A stretch of 19,470 nt of DNA from UBA10002 sp964373775. Lineage in GTDB: Bacteria; Patescibacteriota; Minisyncoccia; Phycocordibacterales; UBA10002. The notes beneath the pieces are model-generated. The model saw only the letters and a list, made by a program, of their open reading frames with translations, was not told the DNA's origin and ran no database searches. The stretch spans positions 1 through 19,470 of the forward strand of contig CAYJWA010000013.1 of the NCBI GenBank assembly GCA_964373775.1, written 5' to 3'. Shown here in pieces: positions 11,409 to 18,428 of the stretch. Position numbers and translations under genes: made by a program. How positions within the stretch are numbered: position 1 is the first letter of the stretch; each line of letters starts with the position of its first letter.

Positions 11409-13088
11409 TTAAAATGCGGTCTCTGTCGGGTCCGGTCCGATAACGCGCGCCTTCCAGATCTTCCGGTGGAGCGTCTGCCACACTTCGCGAATCTCTTCAT
11501 TGCCTAACGAATAGAGCACCGCGGTGCCTGCCGCGATGCCGCCGAGTCCGGAAAAGAGTCCTTGCGAGAAGATACCGAGCGCGGTCTGCAGATTAAAAAC
11601 ATCATCCAAGATGTTAAGCAAAAGGTACGCGGCAAAACCCATAATCACCGAGGCCGCGAAGCTCTGCCAAAACGAGCGGAGCGCAGCCGGGAGCCGCGCA
11701 AACTGCCGCTCATACAAAAACCAGAACGCGACCGCGCTTCCGGAAACGCCGAGCGAATACGAAAGCGGCAAGACAAGCACTGACGCGCCGGCAATATCAG
11801 AGACGCGCAAGAGCGACTCAAGAAAGTATCGGAGCAGCGGCGCCGCAACGAATGCCTTCGCAAGAAGAAAAGATACTGCAACAGTACACGCCGCCCCCGC
11901 AATGCTCACAAACAGCGGGACTTTCGTCTTGCCCGCCGCATAGTAGGCGCGGGTAAAAAGAAGCACGAGCGACTGCGCCGTGACAGAAACCGCAAAAAAG
12001 GCGAGCGCGGCCGCGGTGAGGCGCGTATCCGCCCAGCCAAACGCTCCCGCGCCGAGCACGGTACGGACAATCTGGGCGCGGAGCACCACCAAAAGAACAA
12101 ACGCCGGCAGTGACCAAAACAGAATATGGCGAACCGACGCGGAGACCGTGCCGAGAAATTTCTCCCGCGCGCCCGCGCTCCAGAGCCCCGCAAGAGTCGG
12201 AAACGCTGCCAACGAGTAGCTCGCGCCGACGATGGCAAGCGGCACGGACTGCAGATTCCACGCAAAATTAAAGACCGCGATGGAACCCGCGCCGAAAAGG
12301 GAGCCGAGGGAAGTCAGAACGAGCACCGCGATGTTTTGAGAGGAAAGCGCAAGGGTTCGCGGAAGGGAAAGAGCGAGGACAGCGCGCAACTCCGGAAACC
12401 GGAGCCGCACCGTGAACCTTGGCAGAAACCCTTGCCGCGCAATCACGGGAATCTGAATGAGAAAATGGAGGAGCGCTCCAAGAACCACTCCCCACGCAAG
12501 CCCCGGGGCGCCGACCGCCGGGTAGAAAAAGAGAACACCCGCGATAATACCCGCATTGTAGAGCAGAGGGCTCACCGCATAGACCAGAAAACGGCGCGAG
12601 AGTTGCGTGACGCTCGCAAACAAATTAGAAAGTCCCAGGAAAATCGGCTGCAGCAACATAATACGCATGAGAAGCGCAGCATCAACGCGCGCGCCGGAGT
12701 CAAATCCCGGAAAGAGGAACTGCGTCAGAAATTGCGCCGCAAAAAACGCACCCACACTGACCGCAATAATACCGATGAAAAAAGACGAGAAAACGCTGTC
12801 AAGAAACGCGCGCGCCTCCTCCTTCCCCTCCTCCATCTTCCGCGAAAGAAACGGGATAAGAACCGAGAGAGAAACCGCGGAAGCACTGATGATAAAGATA
12901 AAATCCGGCACGCGAAATGCCGCGTAATACACATCCAGCGCCGCGCCGGCTCCAAACTCCGCAGCAAGCAGGCGGTCGCGCAAGAATCCGAGAAGTTGCG
13001 AGAGAAGAGCAAAGCAACCCAAAAGATAAGCGGCCTCGTGGAGTCCGCTTATCTCTCTGTCAAAGAGTTGTAAGAACCGCTTGACCAT
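11409..13088 (-). CDS. murJ: Lipid II flippase MurJ (MviN family)
   Basis: A 559-residue protein with about 14 membrane segments. The N terminus (AAYLLGCFALLSQLLGFLRDRLLAAEFGAGAALDVYYAAFRVPDF, with the RDRLLA and FGAG...D..Y.AFR.PDF signature) is typical of MviN/MurJ, which moves lipid II or other undecaprenyl-linked precursors across the inner membrane. I chose ATG 13088 (MVKRFLQLF); the frame is open 38 codons further, but that part runs through the 90-bp repeat. It follows an O-antigen-ligase-like gene on the same strand, so it might serve an exported glycan as well as peptidoglycan. No ribosome site is clear. Confidence 0.92.
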   Translation of the reverse strand: MVKRFLQLFDREISGLHEAAYLLGCFALLSQLLGFLRDRLLAAEFGAGAALDVYYAAFRVPDFIFIISASAVSLSVLIPFLSRKMEEGKEEARAFLDSVFSSFFIGIIAVSVGAFFAAQFLTQFLFPGFDSGARVDAALLMRIMLLQPIFLGLSNLFASVTQLSRRFLVYAVSPLLYNAGIIAGVLFFYPAVGAPGLAWGVVLGALLHFLIQIPVIARQGFLPRFTVRLRFPELRAVLALSLPRTLALSSQNIAVLVLTSLGSLFGAGSIAVFNFAWNLQSVPLAIVGASYSLAAFPTLAGLWSAGAREKFLGTVSASVRHILFWSLPAFVLLVVLRAQIVRTVLGAGAFGWADTRLTAAALAFFAVSVTAQSLVLLFTRAYYAAGKTKVPLFVSIAGAACTVAVSFLLAKAFVAAPLLRYFLESLLRVSDIAGASVLVLPLSYSLGVSGSAVAFWFLYERQFARLPAALRSFWQSFAASVIMGFAAYLLLNILDDVFNLQTALGIFSQGLFSGLGGIAAGTAVLYSLGNEEIREVWQTLHRKIWKARVIGPDPTETAF

Positions 13089-13122
13089 CGTAGGTGCAAT
13101 CCGAAAGCAGTAGCTTCTAAAA

Positions 13123-13212
13123 CTCTCCAAAACACAGAGCATCCCCCCTTCGGGGGATCTCCCGAAGGGAGACAAAGCCCAAACAAAGCACAAATTCCCC
13201 AAAACACAAAAG
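13123..13212. repeat. 90-bp dispersed repeat, copy 2
   Basis: Matches 9883-9972 over its full length, with most changes in the A-rich half. As with copy 1, GTGTTTT repeats lie beyond it (13249-13262), so the region could form one long imperfect stem. It lies just upstream of murJ. Confidence 0.85.
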
Positions 13213-13262
13213 CAAACTAGAGACGCTCATTTTTGTTTTTAGGTTTTGGTGTTTTGTGTTTT

Positions 13263-13303
13263 GCCTGCCCCGTAGCGAGCTTTGCTCTGCTATTCGGGGT
13301 TTG
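13263..13303. repeat. GC-rich hairpin within the second long repeat region
   Basis: CCCCGTAGCGAGC and GCTCTGCTATTCGGGG pair imperfectly around TTT. Copy 1 (near 10050) has no such sequence at the matching place, so it looks like an insertion into the larger repeat. Confidence 0.5.
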
Positions 13304-13355
13304 GATTTTTATGTCTCTGTGCTTTGTGTTTTAGAAAATCTCGTGCTGGGGATCT

Positions 13356-15785
13356 TCACTCTTCCGCCTTCTCCCCCACCGGCAGCTTCGGCCGTTTCTC
13401 CGGCGCCTCGTCAAGAGGCGGCCGCGCGTCTGAAAACGGCGCCCGGCCGGCTCGCAGATTGCGCAAAATCAAATCAATCTCTTTGTTATCCGGGTTCGTC
13501 GCTTGGAGGTCCTGAAACTGTTTTATCGCATCCGTATCGCGGCCAAGCCGCTCATACGAAAGCCCAAGGAAATATTTCGCGTTTGCGTACACGGGATTGA
13601 GCGCCACCGCGCGCTCCAGCGCCCCCGCGGCGCCCCGGAAGTCGCGGTCATTGTAACGCAAGAGCCCCAACTGGAAGAAAACAGTCGCATCATTAGGGGC
13701 AATGATTGATGCGGCCTCAGCAGAAGAAATCGCGGCTTTGATATTTCCCTCGCGCGCTTCAACCTGCGAAAGAAAGAAAATCGCCTCGGTATAATTGCCC
13801 TTCTTTGCGAGCGAGCGCGTAATCTCTTCCCGCGCTTTTGCAGTATCGCCCTTCGCCGTTTCCAACCGCGCAAGAGTCAAAAGGATGGCGGGACTCTGCG
13901 GGTTAAGCGTAAAAGCGCTCTCATAGCTTGCCCGCGCGCTCTCATACGCGCCGGGAATTTTGAGAGGAACCACGGCCTCATACACGCGCCCTAACGACAT
14001 GAAATTCTCGTAATTCGTCTGGTTTTGCGCAACTGCCTGCCGCGCGCTTCCCAGCGCGGCGCCTAAATTACTCTGAAACTCGCTGCGCAAAGAATCAGCG
14101 GATGTACTCGGGGAACTCGCCGCAAGCGCCGTATTCATCCGAAACAATGCAATATCCGCCAGAAAACGGAAATACAGGTCTAGCGGAGATACCGCGGCCG
14201 CTTTTTTGATAAGCCGCTCCGCCTCCGCAACGGCGCCGTCACGGTTAAACGCGCGCACCCCGCGCTCAAAGTACACGGAAGCAGCGTACTTCTGCGTGAG
14301 GAGGTATCCGAGTGTCACGCCGCCAATAAGAAGAAGAATAAGCAGGAGCACTGAGACGAAACCGGCGCGCGGATCTGCAATAAAGGAAATCACCTTGCGC
14401 GGAAGCGCGGACCGAGAAAGCGAGGCAAGAAACAATCCGGTAACGAGGAACGCGAGCGCGAAAAGGGTAAACGAAGGAATATACACAACGGTAAAGACCC
14501 ACAGAAAAAGCGCCACGAGAAAGGAAGATGTGGAAAGATAGCGCGATAGCTTATCTGTGGTCTCCCGGAGCATTGCCCCAAACCCCGCGGAGAGAAAAAG
14601 AATAAAGAAGGCAACCCAAGAGAGGGCTCCGAGAATTCCCGTGGTTGCGAGAAAAGTCGGGATGAGACCGATGCCGTACTCGAAATCAACTCCCCAGAAG
14701 ATTGTCTCGTTGATGCCGGCGGGCTTGTAGCGCAGCCATTCCGGCGCGAAACGATTCGGTCCGGCGCCGAGAAGCGGGTCTTTGATAAGCGTTTGTTTCG
14801 CCACCGCAAAGGTCGCGGACCAGGACGGACGCGCTTCCACCTGCGAGATGCCGAGGCGTGAAGAAAGCGGAGCGCTCAGGGTCGCGCCGCCCAGCACAAA
14901 CACCACCGAAACAAGAAGCGTGGAAAGCGACGGGATAGGAAGCCGACGCGGGCGGCGAGTCGGCGCATCAAGTATGCCGGACACGGCCTCCGGAGGACTT
15001 CCCGCCTCTCCAACCCCGAAAGAAATGAGATACACGAGAAAAACGAGAGAGAAGAGTCCGAGCGCGAACCACACGGGACCGAAATTGATAACCGCAAGAA
15101 AGAAAAGCGACGCGATAAACAAACCAAGTATAAGCGCTTTGAAAAAACGGCTGAGAGAAATGAGCTCAATCGTTACCAGCGAGAAAAGCGCGCTTGCCCC
15201 GAAAAAGACTGCGAGGTCATTCCACTTGCCGACCGTATTTGCCGCTACATCCGTGAAGATACCGAAAGAGAGGAAATCCGGACCAAACGCAAACCGGAGC
15301 AGATGGAACAGCGCAAGAAAACCTGCCGCAGACAAAAAAGCGAGGTAGCAGGAAAAAATGCGCTCCTGCGAACGGATGAGAAGCGGCACCAGAAAAAGGA
15401 GCAGGGAGAGAATAAGGACATTCGCGACCGTCCCCACTTCAAATCCTCTCCCCGCAAAGGATTGCCCGAGCGAGCCGGAGAAGAAACCGGAGAGTGCGGA
15501 CAATGCGACCAAAACACCGAGAGCAATGAGGAGCGGGGACTGCGGCAACTCAAATTCACCGTCTTTGAGCCGCGCAATAACAAAGAGAGAAAACACGGCA
15601 ATCACCGCAAGCGAGACGAAAAGCGTCTTTCCCCCCTGAAAAGGAAACACCGCGGACGGAATGAAAAAAAGGGGAAGGAAAAAAACGAGTAAGACAAGGA
15701 TCCGTCCCGCAATCCGCTCAAGACGGCTTTGCGGGGCCGACGGTTCCGCGCCTTCTGCCCGGGCATCAAGATGAAAGTGAGGCAT
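13356..15785 (-). CDS. O-antigen ligase/polymerase-like membrane protein with C-terminal TPRs
   Basis: An 809-residue protein. Residues 25-500 hold about 12 membrane segments with the Wzy/WaaL family motif IKDPLLGAGPNRF (334-346) in an outer loop. Residues about 500-770 hold tetratricopeptide-like repeats, such as ARASYESAFTLNPQSPAILLTL-type and FRGAAGALERAVALNPVYANAKYFLGLSYERLG-type units. Family members join or polymerise undecaprenyl-linked glycans at the outer face of the membrane. This layout is common in CPR genomes, where the glycan target is unknown; surface-layer or pilus glycoprotein is possible. The end is hydrophilic and Pro-rich. Start ATG 15785 lacks a ribosome site. The stop is TGA. 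murJ is next on the same strand. Confidence 0.82.
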   Translation of the reverse strand: MPHFHLDARAEGAEPSAPQSRLERIAGRILVLLVFFLPLFFIPSAVFPFQGGKTLFVSLAVIAVFSLFVIARLKDGEFELPQSPLLIALGVLVALSALSGFFSGSLGQSFAGRGFEVGTVANVLILSLLLFLVPLLIRSQERIFSCYLAFLSAAGFLALFHLLRFAFGPDFLSFGIFTDVAANTVGKWNDLAVFFGASALFSLVTIELISLSRFFKALILGLFIASLFFLAVINFGPVWFALGLFSLVFLVYLISFGVGEAGSPPEAVSGILDAPTRRPRRLPIPSLSTLLVSVVFVLGGATLSAPLSSRLGISQVEARPSWSATFAVAKQTLIKDPLLGAGPNRFAPEWLRYKPAGINETIFWGVDFEYGIGLIPTFLATTGILGALSWVAFFILFLSAGFGAMLRETTDKLSRYLSTSSFLVALFLWVFTVVYIPSFTLFALAFLVTGLFLASLSRSALPRKVISFIADPRAGFVSVLLLILLLIGGVTLGYLLTQKYAASVYFERGVRAFNRDGAVAEAERLIKKAAAVSPLDLYFRFLADIALFRMNTALAASSPSTSADSLRSEFQSNLGAALGSARQAVAQNQTNYENFMSLGRVYEAVVPLKIPGAYESARASYESAFTLNPQSPAILLTLARLETAKGDTAKAREEITRSLAKKGNYTEAIFFLSQVEAREGNIKAAISSAEAASIIAPNDATVFFQLGLLRYNDRDFRGAAGALERAVALNPVYANAKYFLGLSYERLGRDTDAIKQFQDLQATNPDNKEIDLILRNLRAGRAPFSDARPPLDEAPEKRPKLPVGEKAEE

Positions 15786-15857
15786 AAAAAGAAAAGAATA
15801 AAAGTAATAATAGCGCTAGTATATACAGTACCCGCAAACGAAGCAAGCATCGGTGCA

Positions 15858-15887
15858 CAGCAAAACCCCGTTTCCGGGGTTTTGCTG
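15858..15887. terminator. Terminator-like hairpin beside the assembly gap
   Basis: 13-bp perfect arms (CAGCAAAACCCCG and its complement) around TTTC, with TTT on the plus side before the Ns. The matching A-run is AAAA inside the left arm. The word CAGCAAAA also occurs in the alr palindrome (5925-5957). It may stop RNase P transcription coming from the gap side or plus-strand transcription; the gap hides the context. Confidence 0.6.
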
Positions 15888-15890
15888 TTT

Positions 15891-15990
15891 NNNNNNNNNN
15901 NNNNNNNNNNNNNNNNNNNNNNNNNNNNNNNNNNNNNNNNNNNNNNNNNNNNNNNNNNNNNNNNNNNNNNNNNNNNNNNNNNNNNNNNNN
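15891..15990. other. Assembly gap (100 Ns)
   Basis: Exactly 100 undefined bases, the usual convention for a scaffold join of unknown size. It lies directly after the hairpin and one base before the 3' end of the RNase P RNA. Confidence 0.99.
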
Positions 15991-16019
15991 CGCATATACC
16001 TATAAGCCGAATTCTGTAT

Positions 16020-16107
16020 CCAGCACCCCTTTTTGATTTCGGGGAGTAAGGTTCAACCCTTCTCCCGACATAAGGTCAAACCTTGGAAAATCAAAAAGTG
16101 GTGCTGG
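16020..16107 (-). other. P19-like extended hairpin of RNase P RNA
   Basis: CCAGCACC pairs with GGTGCTGG, followed by an 11-bp stem (CTTTTTGATTT with AAATCAAAAAG). The inner part holds two related stretches, AAGGTTTGACCTTA and AAGGGTTGAACCTTA, suggesting a small internal duplication. Confidence 0.7.
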
Positions 16108-16159
16108 ACGATAGCCATTTATCTAGGACGATTGTTGCCAATCGCCTCAAGCGGCACCC

Positions 16160-16317
16160 CCTCGCGCGGAACACGAGAAAATCCGAATATCGAGATCCGA
16201 AATCCGAGACAAACACAAATCACAAGCTGCAAACTCTTAAACGAAGAGGCTCCGTTTTGAATTTGGAAATTGGAATTTTGAATTTGTTTCGAGCTTCGTG
16301 CTTCGTGCTTCGAAATT
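16160..16317. repeat. Heptamer-array insertion inside RNase P RNA
   Basis: Plus-strand units in phase at 16181-16208: ATCCGAA, TATCGAG, ATCCGAA, ATCCGAG. Then CAAATCA, CAAGCTG, CAAACTC at 16216-16236. At 16257-16319 there are nine units: TTGAATT, TGGAAAT, TGGAATT, TTGAATT, TGTTTCG, AGCTTCG, TGCTTCG, TGCTTCG, AAATTCC. A hairpin (CCTTGTGC-TCC-GCACAAGG, 16318-16336) closes the side nearest the 5' half of the RNA. Confidence 0.82.
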
Positions 16318-16585
16318 CCTTGTGCTCCGCACAAGGATACGGCCTTGCACGCGGGTAAGAGTTTAGCCGTTTCAGCCTCGCATTACTGCGAGGACACCCC
16401 CCACTTCAAAAGTGTGGGGTCTCGCGCCTTTCGGCATTGAGCGTTTCTGTTCGCATCTCGTGCATTGCTGCAGACGGGAATTACCCGCTACCTATGCCCC
16501 GCCCGAGGCAGGACTGCGTGTTCGGACTTTCCTCCCCCCATGTGTAGTTTCCGCGGGGGGCGGCTATCCGGTATATGCTCATTCC

Positions 16586-16614
16586 ATTATACAACAGAAG
16601 ATAAAAGCCAACAA
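16586..16614 (-). promoter_or_regulatory. Promoter of RNase P RNA
   Basis: On the minus strand, TTGTTG (16609-16614), a 17-bp spacer and TATAAT (16586-16591), then seven bases to the G that opens helix P1. It begins 4 bases after the DUF192 stop codon. This is the best sigma-70 type promoter in the window. Confidence 0.85.
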
Positions 16615-16618
16615 GCCC

Positions 16619-17155
16619 CTACTGCTTTAACAAAAAGACATCTCCAACAACCGCACGGTACTCTCGCGCAAATCCTGCATTCGCTTCCAACACATACCGC
16701 GCTTTTTCTCTCGGATAAAATACTTCGGGAAAGGTCTCCGGCGCCGCACTCTCTTTGATATCCACCACTCTAAGAACCGCTGATGCACGCGGATATGACG
16801 CGGATGTACGCTGATTCCCATCTGCATCTATCAACGTCTTCTGCAATCCGCGTTCATCTGCGTCTTTGAGCCAGATAATATCAATCGGGAACAACATTTC
16901 CTTCATCCAGATGCCGTGAAAATCCTCCTCCGGAAAGACGAAGAGCATACCGTCCGCGCCGATTGTGCTTCTGCCGCTTAACCCTCGGATGCGTTTGATT
17001 TCCGTATCAGCGAGAAGAACCGATGCCGCGCGGTTGTTCACCGCAATTTCCGCAGTTGTATATGCGCGCGCTGCCTTGCTTCCGCGTGCCCCCGCTTGAA
17101 TGAGCGCGAAAAGGACGAGAAGCGCAAAGACAGCGAGAGCAGTGCGGGTTTTCAT
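16619..17155 (-). CDS. DUF192 family protein, membrane-anchored or exported, with an insertion
   Basis: A 178-residue protein. Residues 4-22 are a hydrophobic anchor or signal segment. The DUF192 domain follows: SVLLADTEIKRIRGLSGRS (45-63), GMLFVFPEEDFHGIWMKEML (69-88), FPIDIIWL (89-96) and ETFPEVFYP then ARYVLEANAGFA (140-163). The biochemical role of DUF192 is unknown. Between IDIIWLK and VDIKES the family normally has a few residues; here residues 98-130 come from an imperfect inverted repeat (16766-16864). I chose ATG 17155; an in-frame ATG ten codons earlier lies within the heptamer repeats. A likely -10 box sits seven bases before the ATG, so the mRNA may be leaderless. Confidence 0.82.
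   Translation of the reverse strand: MKTRTALAVFALLVLFALIQAGARGSKAARAYTTAEIAVNNRAASVLLADTEIKRIRGLSGRSTIGADGMLFVFPEEDFHGIWMKEMLFPIDIIWLKDADERGLQKTLIDADGNQRTSASYPRASAVLRVVDIKESAAPETFPEVFYPREKARYVLEANAGFAREYRAVVGDVFLLKQ
16766..16864. repeat. Imperfect inverted repeat inserted in the DUF192 gene
   Basis: On the coding strand GACGCAGATGAACGCGGATT opens the segment, and the complement of CCGCTGATGCACGCGGAT closes it. CGCGGAT/CGCTGAT words recur at 10-11 bp. I recognise the GCAGATGAACGCGGAT wording as a repeat seen in many unrelated environmental bacteria; that is from memory. Read in frame it encodes residues 98-130. Confidence 0.7.
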
Positions 17156-17161
17156 GTCTTC

Positions 17162-17182
17162 CAGTATACAGTATGCAGTATG
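17162..17182. repeat. CAGTATR x3 heptamer array upstream of DUF192
   Basis: Three tandem 7-bp units: CAGTATA, CAGTATG, CAGTATG. The first overlaps the likely -10 box (TATACT on the minus strand, 17163-17168). Confidence 0.85.
17163..17168 (-). promoter_or_regulatory. -10 box of the DUF192 gene
   Basis: TATACT on the minus strand, seven bases before the ATG at 17155. No good -35 is visible, because the heptamers and the upstream terminator occupy the space. Confidence 0.4.
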
Positions 17183-17183
17183 C

Positions 17184-17219
17184 AATAAAAAGGGTGCGTC
17201 TGAACCCTACGGCGCACCC
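17184..17219 (-). terminator. Intrinsic terminator
   Basis: GGGTGCG and CGCACCC pair across a 14-base loop and are followed on the minus strand by TTTTTATT. It closes the transcript of the membrane protein gene and the possible 59-codon gene, and separates them from DUF192. Confidence 0.88.
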
Positions 17220-17236
17220 GACAATCTCGCGGCGCA

Positions 17237-17416
17237 TCACAGCGCACGCACTTTTTCTTTCGTGTCCCTCCTTTCTTTTGCCCGACGCGCCCGTTCCACC
17301 AAAACATCGGTCGCGTGCTTGAAACTGCGAGTTTGACTGTCTTGTTTCGGTCCCTTGTTCTCTGCTCCTTGCAGAGCGTTCCCAGGCGGCTGAAACGAAC
17401 CAAGTTTTCGTGCCAT
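17237..17416 (-). CDS. Possible small basic protein, 59 residues
   Basis: The frame MARKLGSFQPPGNALQGAEN continues to DVLVERARRAKERRDTKEK near the end. It is hydrophilic, Lys/Arg-rich at the C terminus and of no family I recognise. It starts 19 bp after the stop of the membrane-protein gene and ends 17 bp before a good terminator, which is a normal position for a last gene in an operon. No ribosome site is visible. It could equally be a structured 3' region without a protein. Confidence 0.42.
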   Translation of the reverse strand: MARKLGSFQPPGNALQGAENKGPKQDSQTRSFKHATDVLVERARRAKERRDTKEKVRAL

Positions 17417-17435
17417 AGCCGAATACAGAATATCA

Positions 17436-18248
17436 CTACCTCACCTTCGGGTGCAATACCAAGAAAATCCAGAGCCGAAGCGTAAAGAGCGTGAACCAGT
17501 ACCATCCGAGAACCATCCACAGAGGCACTCCTGCGAAAAGAGTATTAAGAAACGGCGCTATAAGATAGACCCATTCAAACGCGCCCGTATTCGGGACTTC
17601 ATTCAGAAACGCCGCGAGAACGCCGGTGACTATCAAAATCAGTACGAGGTGCCGTGCATGCGCAATGTGGAGCGCAAGCTTGCCGCTCGCCAATAAAAAC
17701 CACGAAAGCGAGACAACAAACAGCCATAAAAGCGATATATCTGAAATCGCTCCCCAAATAATAATTCCCATCATCACGAGAAAAAACACCCCCTCTCCCC
17801 AATCAAGCGCATCATGCCACAATGTTTCTTTCCGAGAACGAAAGACAAGCTTTTCCCCGCATGCGCGCGCAAGAAAATAAAACAATTCCAAAACTGAGAA
17901 CGCGGCCGCAGGATACCATACAAGGTATCCGACTACCCACAGCCACCCGTTATACAGGGGATAAAACCACAGGTGCGCGGAAAGCGCCATACGGTCAAGC
18001 AGGAAAAAGGACGCGGCGAGAGCGCAGTAAAAAACCAGAAACGGAATCGGTTTATTCCGGATGAGCCAGAGTGTCGTGCGCTCTGAATAATTCAGCAACC
18101 CGAACGCCACCCAGAAACAAACAAAAAACCCGCCGTACCAAAACGGAAAACCCTTCAGCCCCGCGAGCGCGGACGCAATCCACCCGACGGTCGCAACCAA
18201 AATCGCAATTCGCGTGTAGAGAAACTTCTGCTCTTTAGTCAAGCGCAT
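17436..18248 (-). CDS. Polytopic membrane protein of unknown function
   Basis: A 270-residue protein with about eight membrane segments and many aromatic residues, for example FPFWYGGFFVCFWVAFGLL (34-52), LWVVGYLVWYPAAAFSVLELFYFL and FFLVMMGIIIWGAISDISLLWLF. A charged loop (about 131-151, CGEKLVFRSRKETLWHDALDW) splits the protein. The last part, PNTGAFEWVYLIAPFLNTLFAGVPLWMVLGWYWF, has a GVPL motif in a membrane segment as carotenoid-related membrane proteins do, but the match is too weak to assign. A likely extended -10 sits six bases before the ATG, suggesting a leaderless mRNA. Confidence 0.75.
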   Translation of the reverse strand: MRLTKEQKFLYTRIAILVATVGWIASALAGLKGFPFWYGGFFVCFWVAFGLLNYSERTTLWLIRNKPIPFLVFYCALAASFFLLDRMALSAHLWFYPLYNGWLWVVGYLVWYPAAAFSVLELFYFLARACGEKLVFRSRKETLWHDALDWGEGVFFLVMMGIIIWGAISDISLLWLFVVSLSWFLLASGKLALHIAHARHLVLILIVTGVLAAFLNEVPNTGAFEWVYLIAPFLNTLFAGVPLWMVLGWYWFTLFTLRLWIFLVLHPKVR

Positions 18249-18254
18249 ACAACA

Positions 18255-18260
18255 ATTCTA
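18255..18260 (-). promoter_or_regulatory. Extended -10 of the membrane-protein gene, leaderless start likely
   Basis: TGA-TAGAAT on the minus strand is followed by six bases and the ATG at 18248. The start of transcription would fall on the ATG. Confidence 0.5.
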
Positions 18261-18383
18261 TCACTACTTGCTTGCGCAAAGCATACTTATGATTGCGCTC
18301 TCCATCGCAAGTTTTCTTATCGCGGAAAGAATATTCAAAACATAAGCTCGGTACCTGCCCCCTTGTCTCGTACCGAGTTTCTT

Positions 18384-18427
18384 CTCCCCTCGCTCCACTT
18401 TACTTGGGTAAAGCGGAGCGAGGGGAG
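18384..18427. repeat. Palindromic element A, copy 3 (extended)
   Basis: 20-bp arms around TTGG with one mismatch. The inner 12 bp are the shared GCTCCACTTTAC word; the outer 8 bp (CTCCCCTC and its complement) are specific to this copy. It starts one base after the methyltransferase stop codon. No T-run follows on the minus strand. Confidence 0.9.
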
Positions 18428-18428
18428 A

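Larger units (their letters stand above)
15992..16578 (-). ncRNA. rnpB: RNase P RNA, bacterial type A, with a large insertion
   Basis: The catalytic RNA that trims tRNA 5' ends. Helix P1 pairs GCATATACCGGATAGCC at the 5' end with GGCTTATAGGTATATGC at the 3' end. The conserved GAGGAAAGTCC (16524-16534), GAAACGGCTAAACTC, GCAAGGCC, GCTTGAGGC, TAGATAAATGGC (about 16112-16123) and ACAGAATTCGGCTTAT are all present in order. At about 587 bases it is longer than usual. About 160 bases of heptamer repeats sit between GCAAGGCC and GCTTGAGGC, the P16/P17 region (16160-16317). An 88-base hairpin (16020-16107) lies after the 3' strand of P4, where some bacteria have P19. Confidence 0.94.

Noticed and set aside
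12126..13073. Plus-strand frame of 315 codons
   Set aside because: It is antisense to murJ, highly charged (Arg/Lys/Glu) and resembles no family; it is a shadow of GC-rich codons in the membrane protein.
14782..15348. Plus-strand frame of 188 codons
   Set aside because: Antisense to the ligase-like gene, with low-complexity charged composition.
10117..15785. Recoded TGA (as in Gracilibacteria or Absconditabacteria)
   Set aside because: TGA closes at least two full-length genes at natural family ends, so it is a stop.
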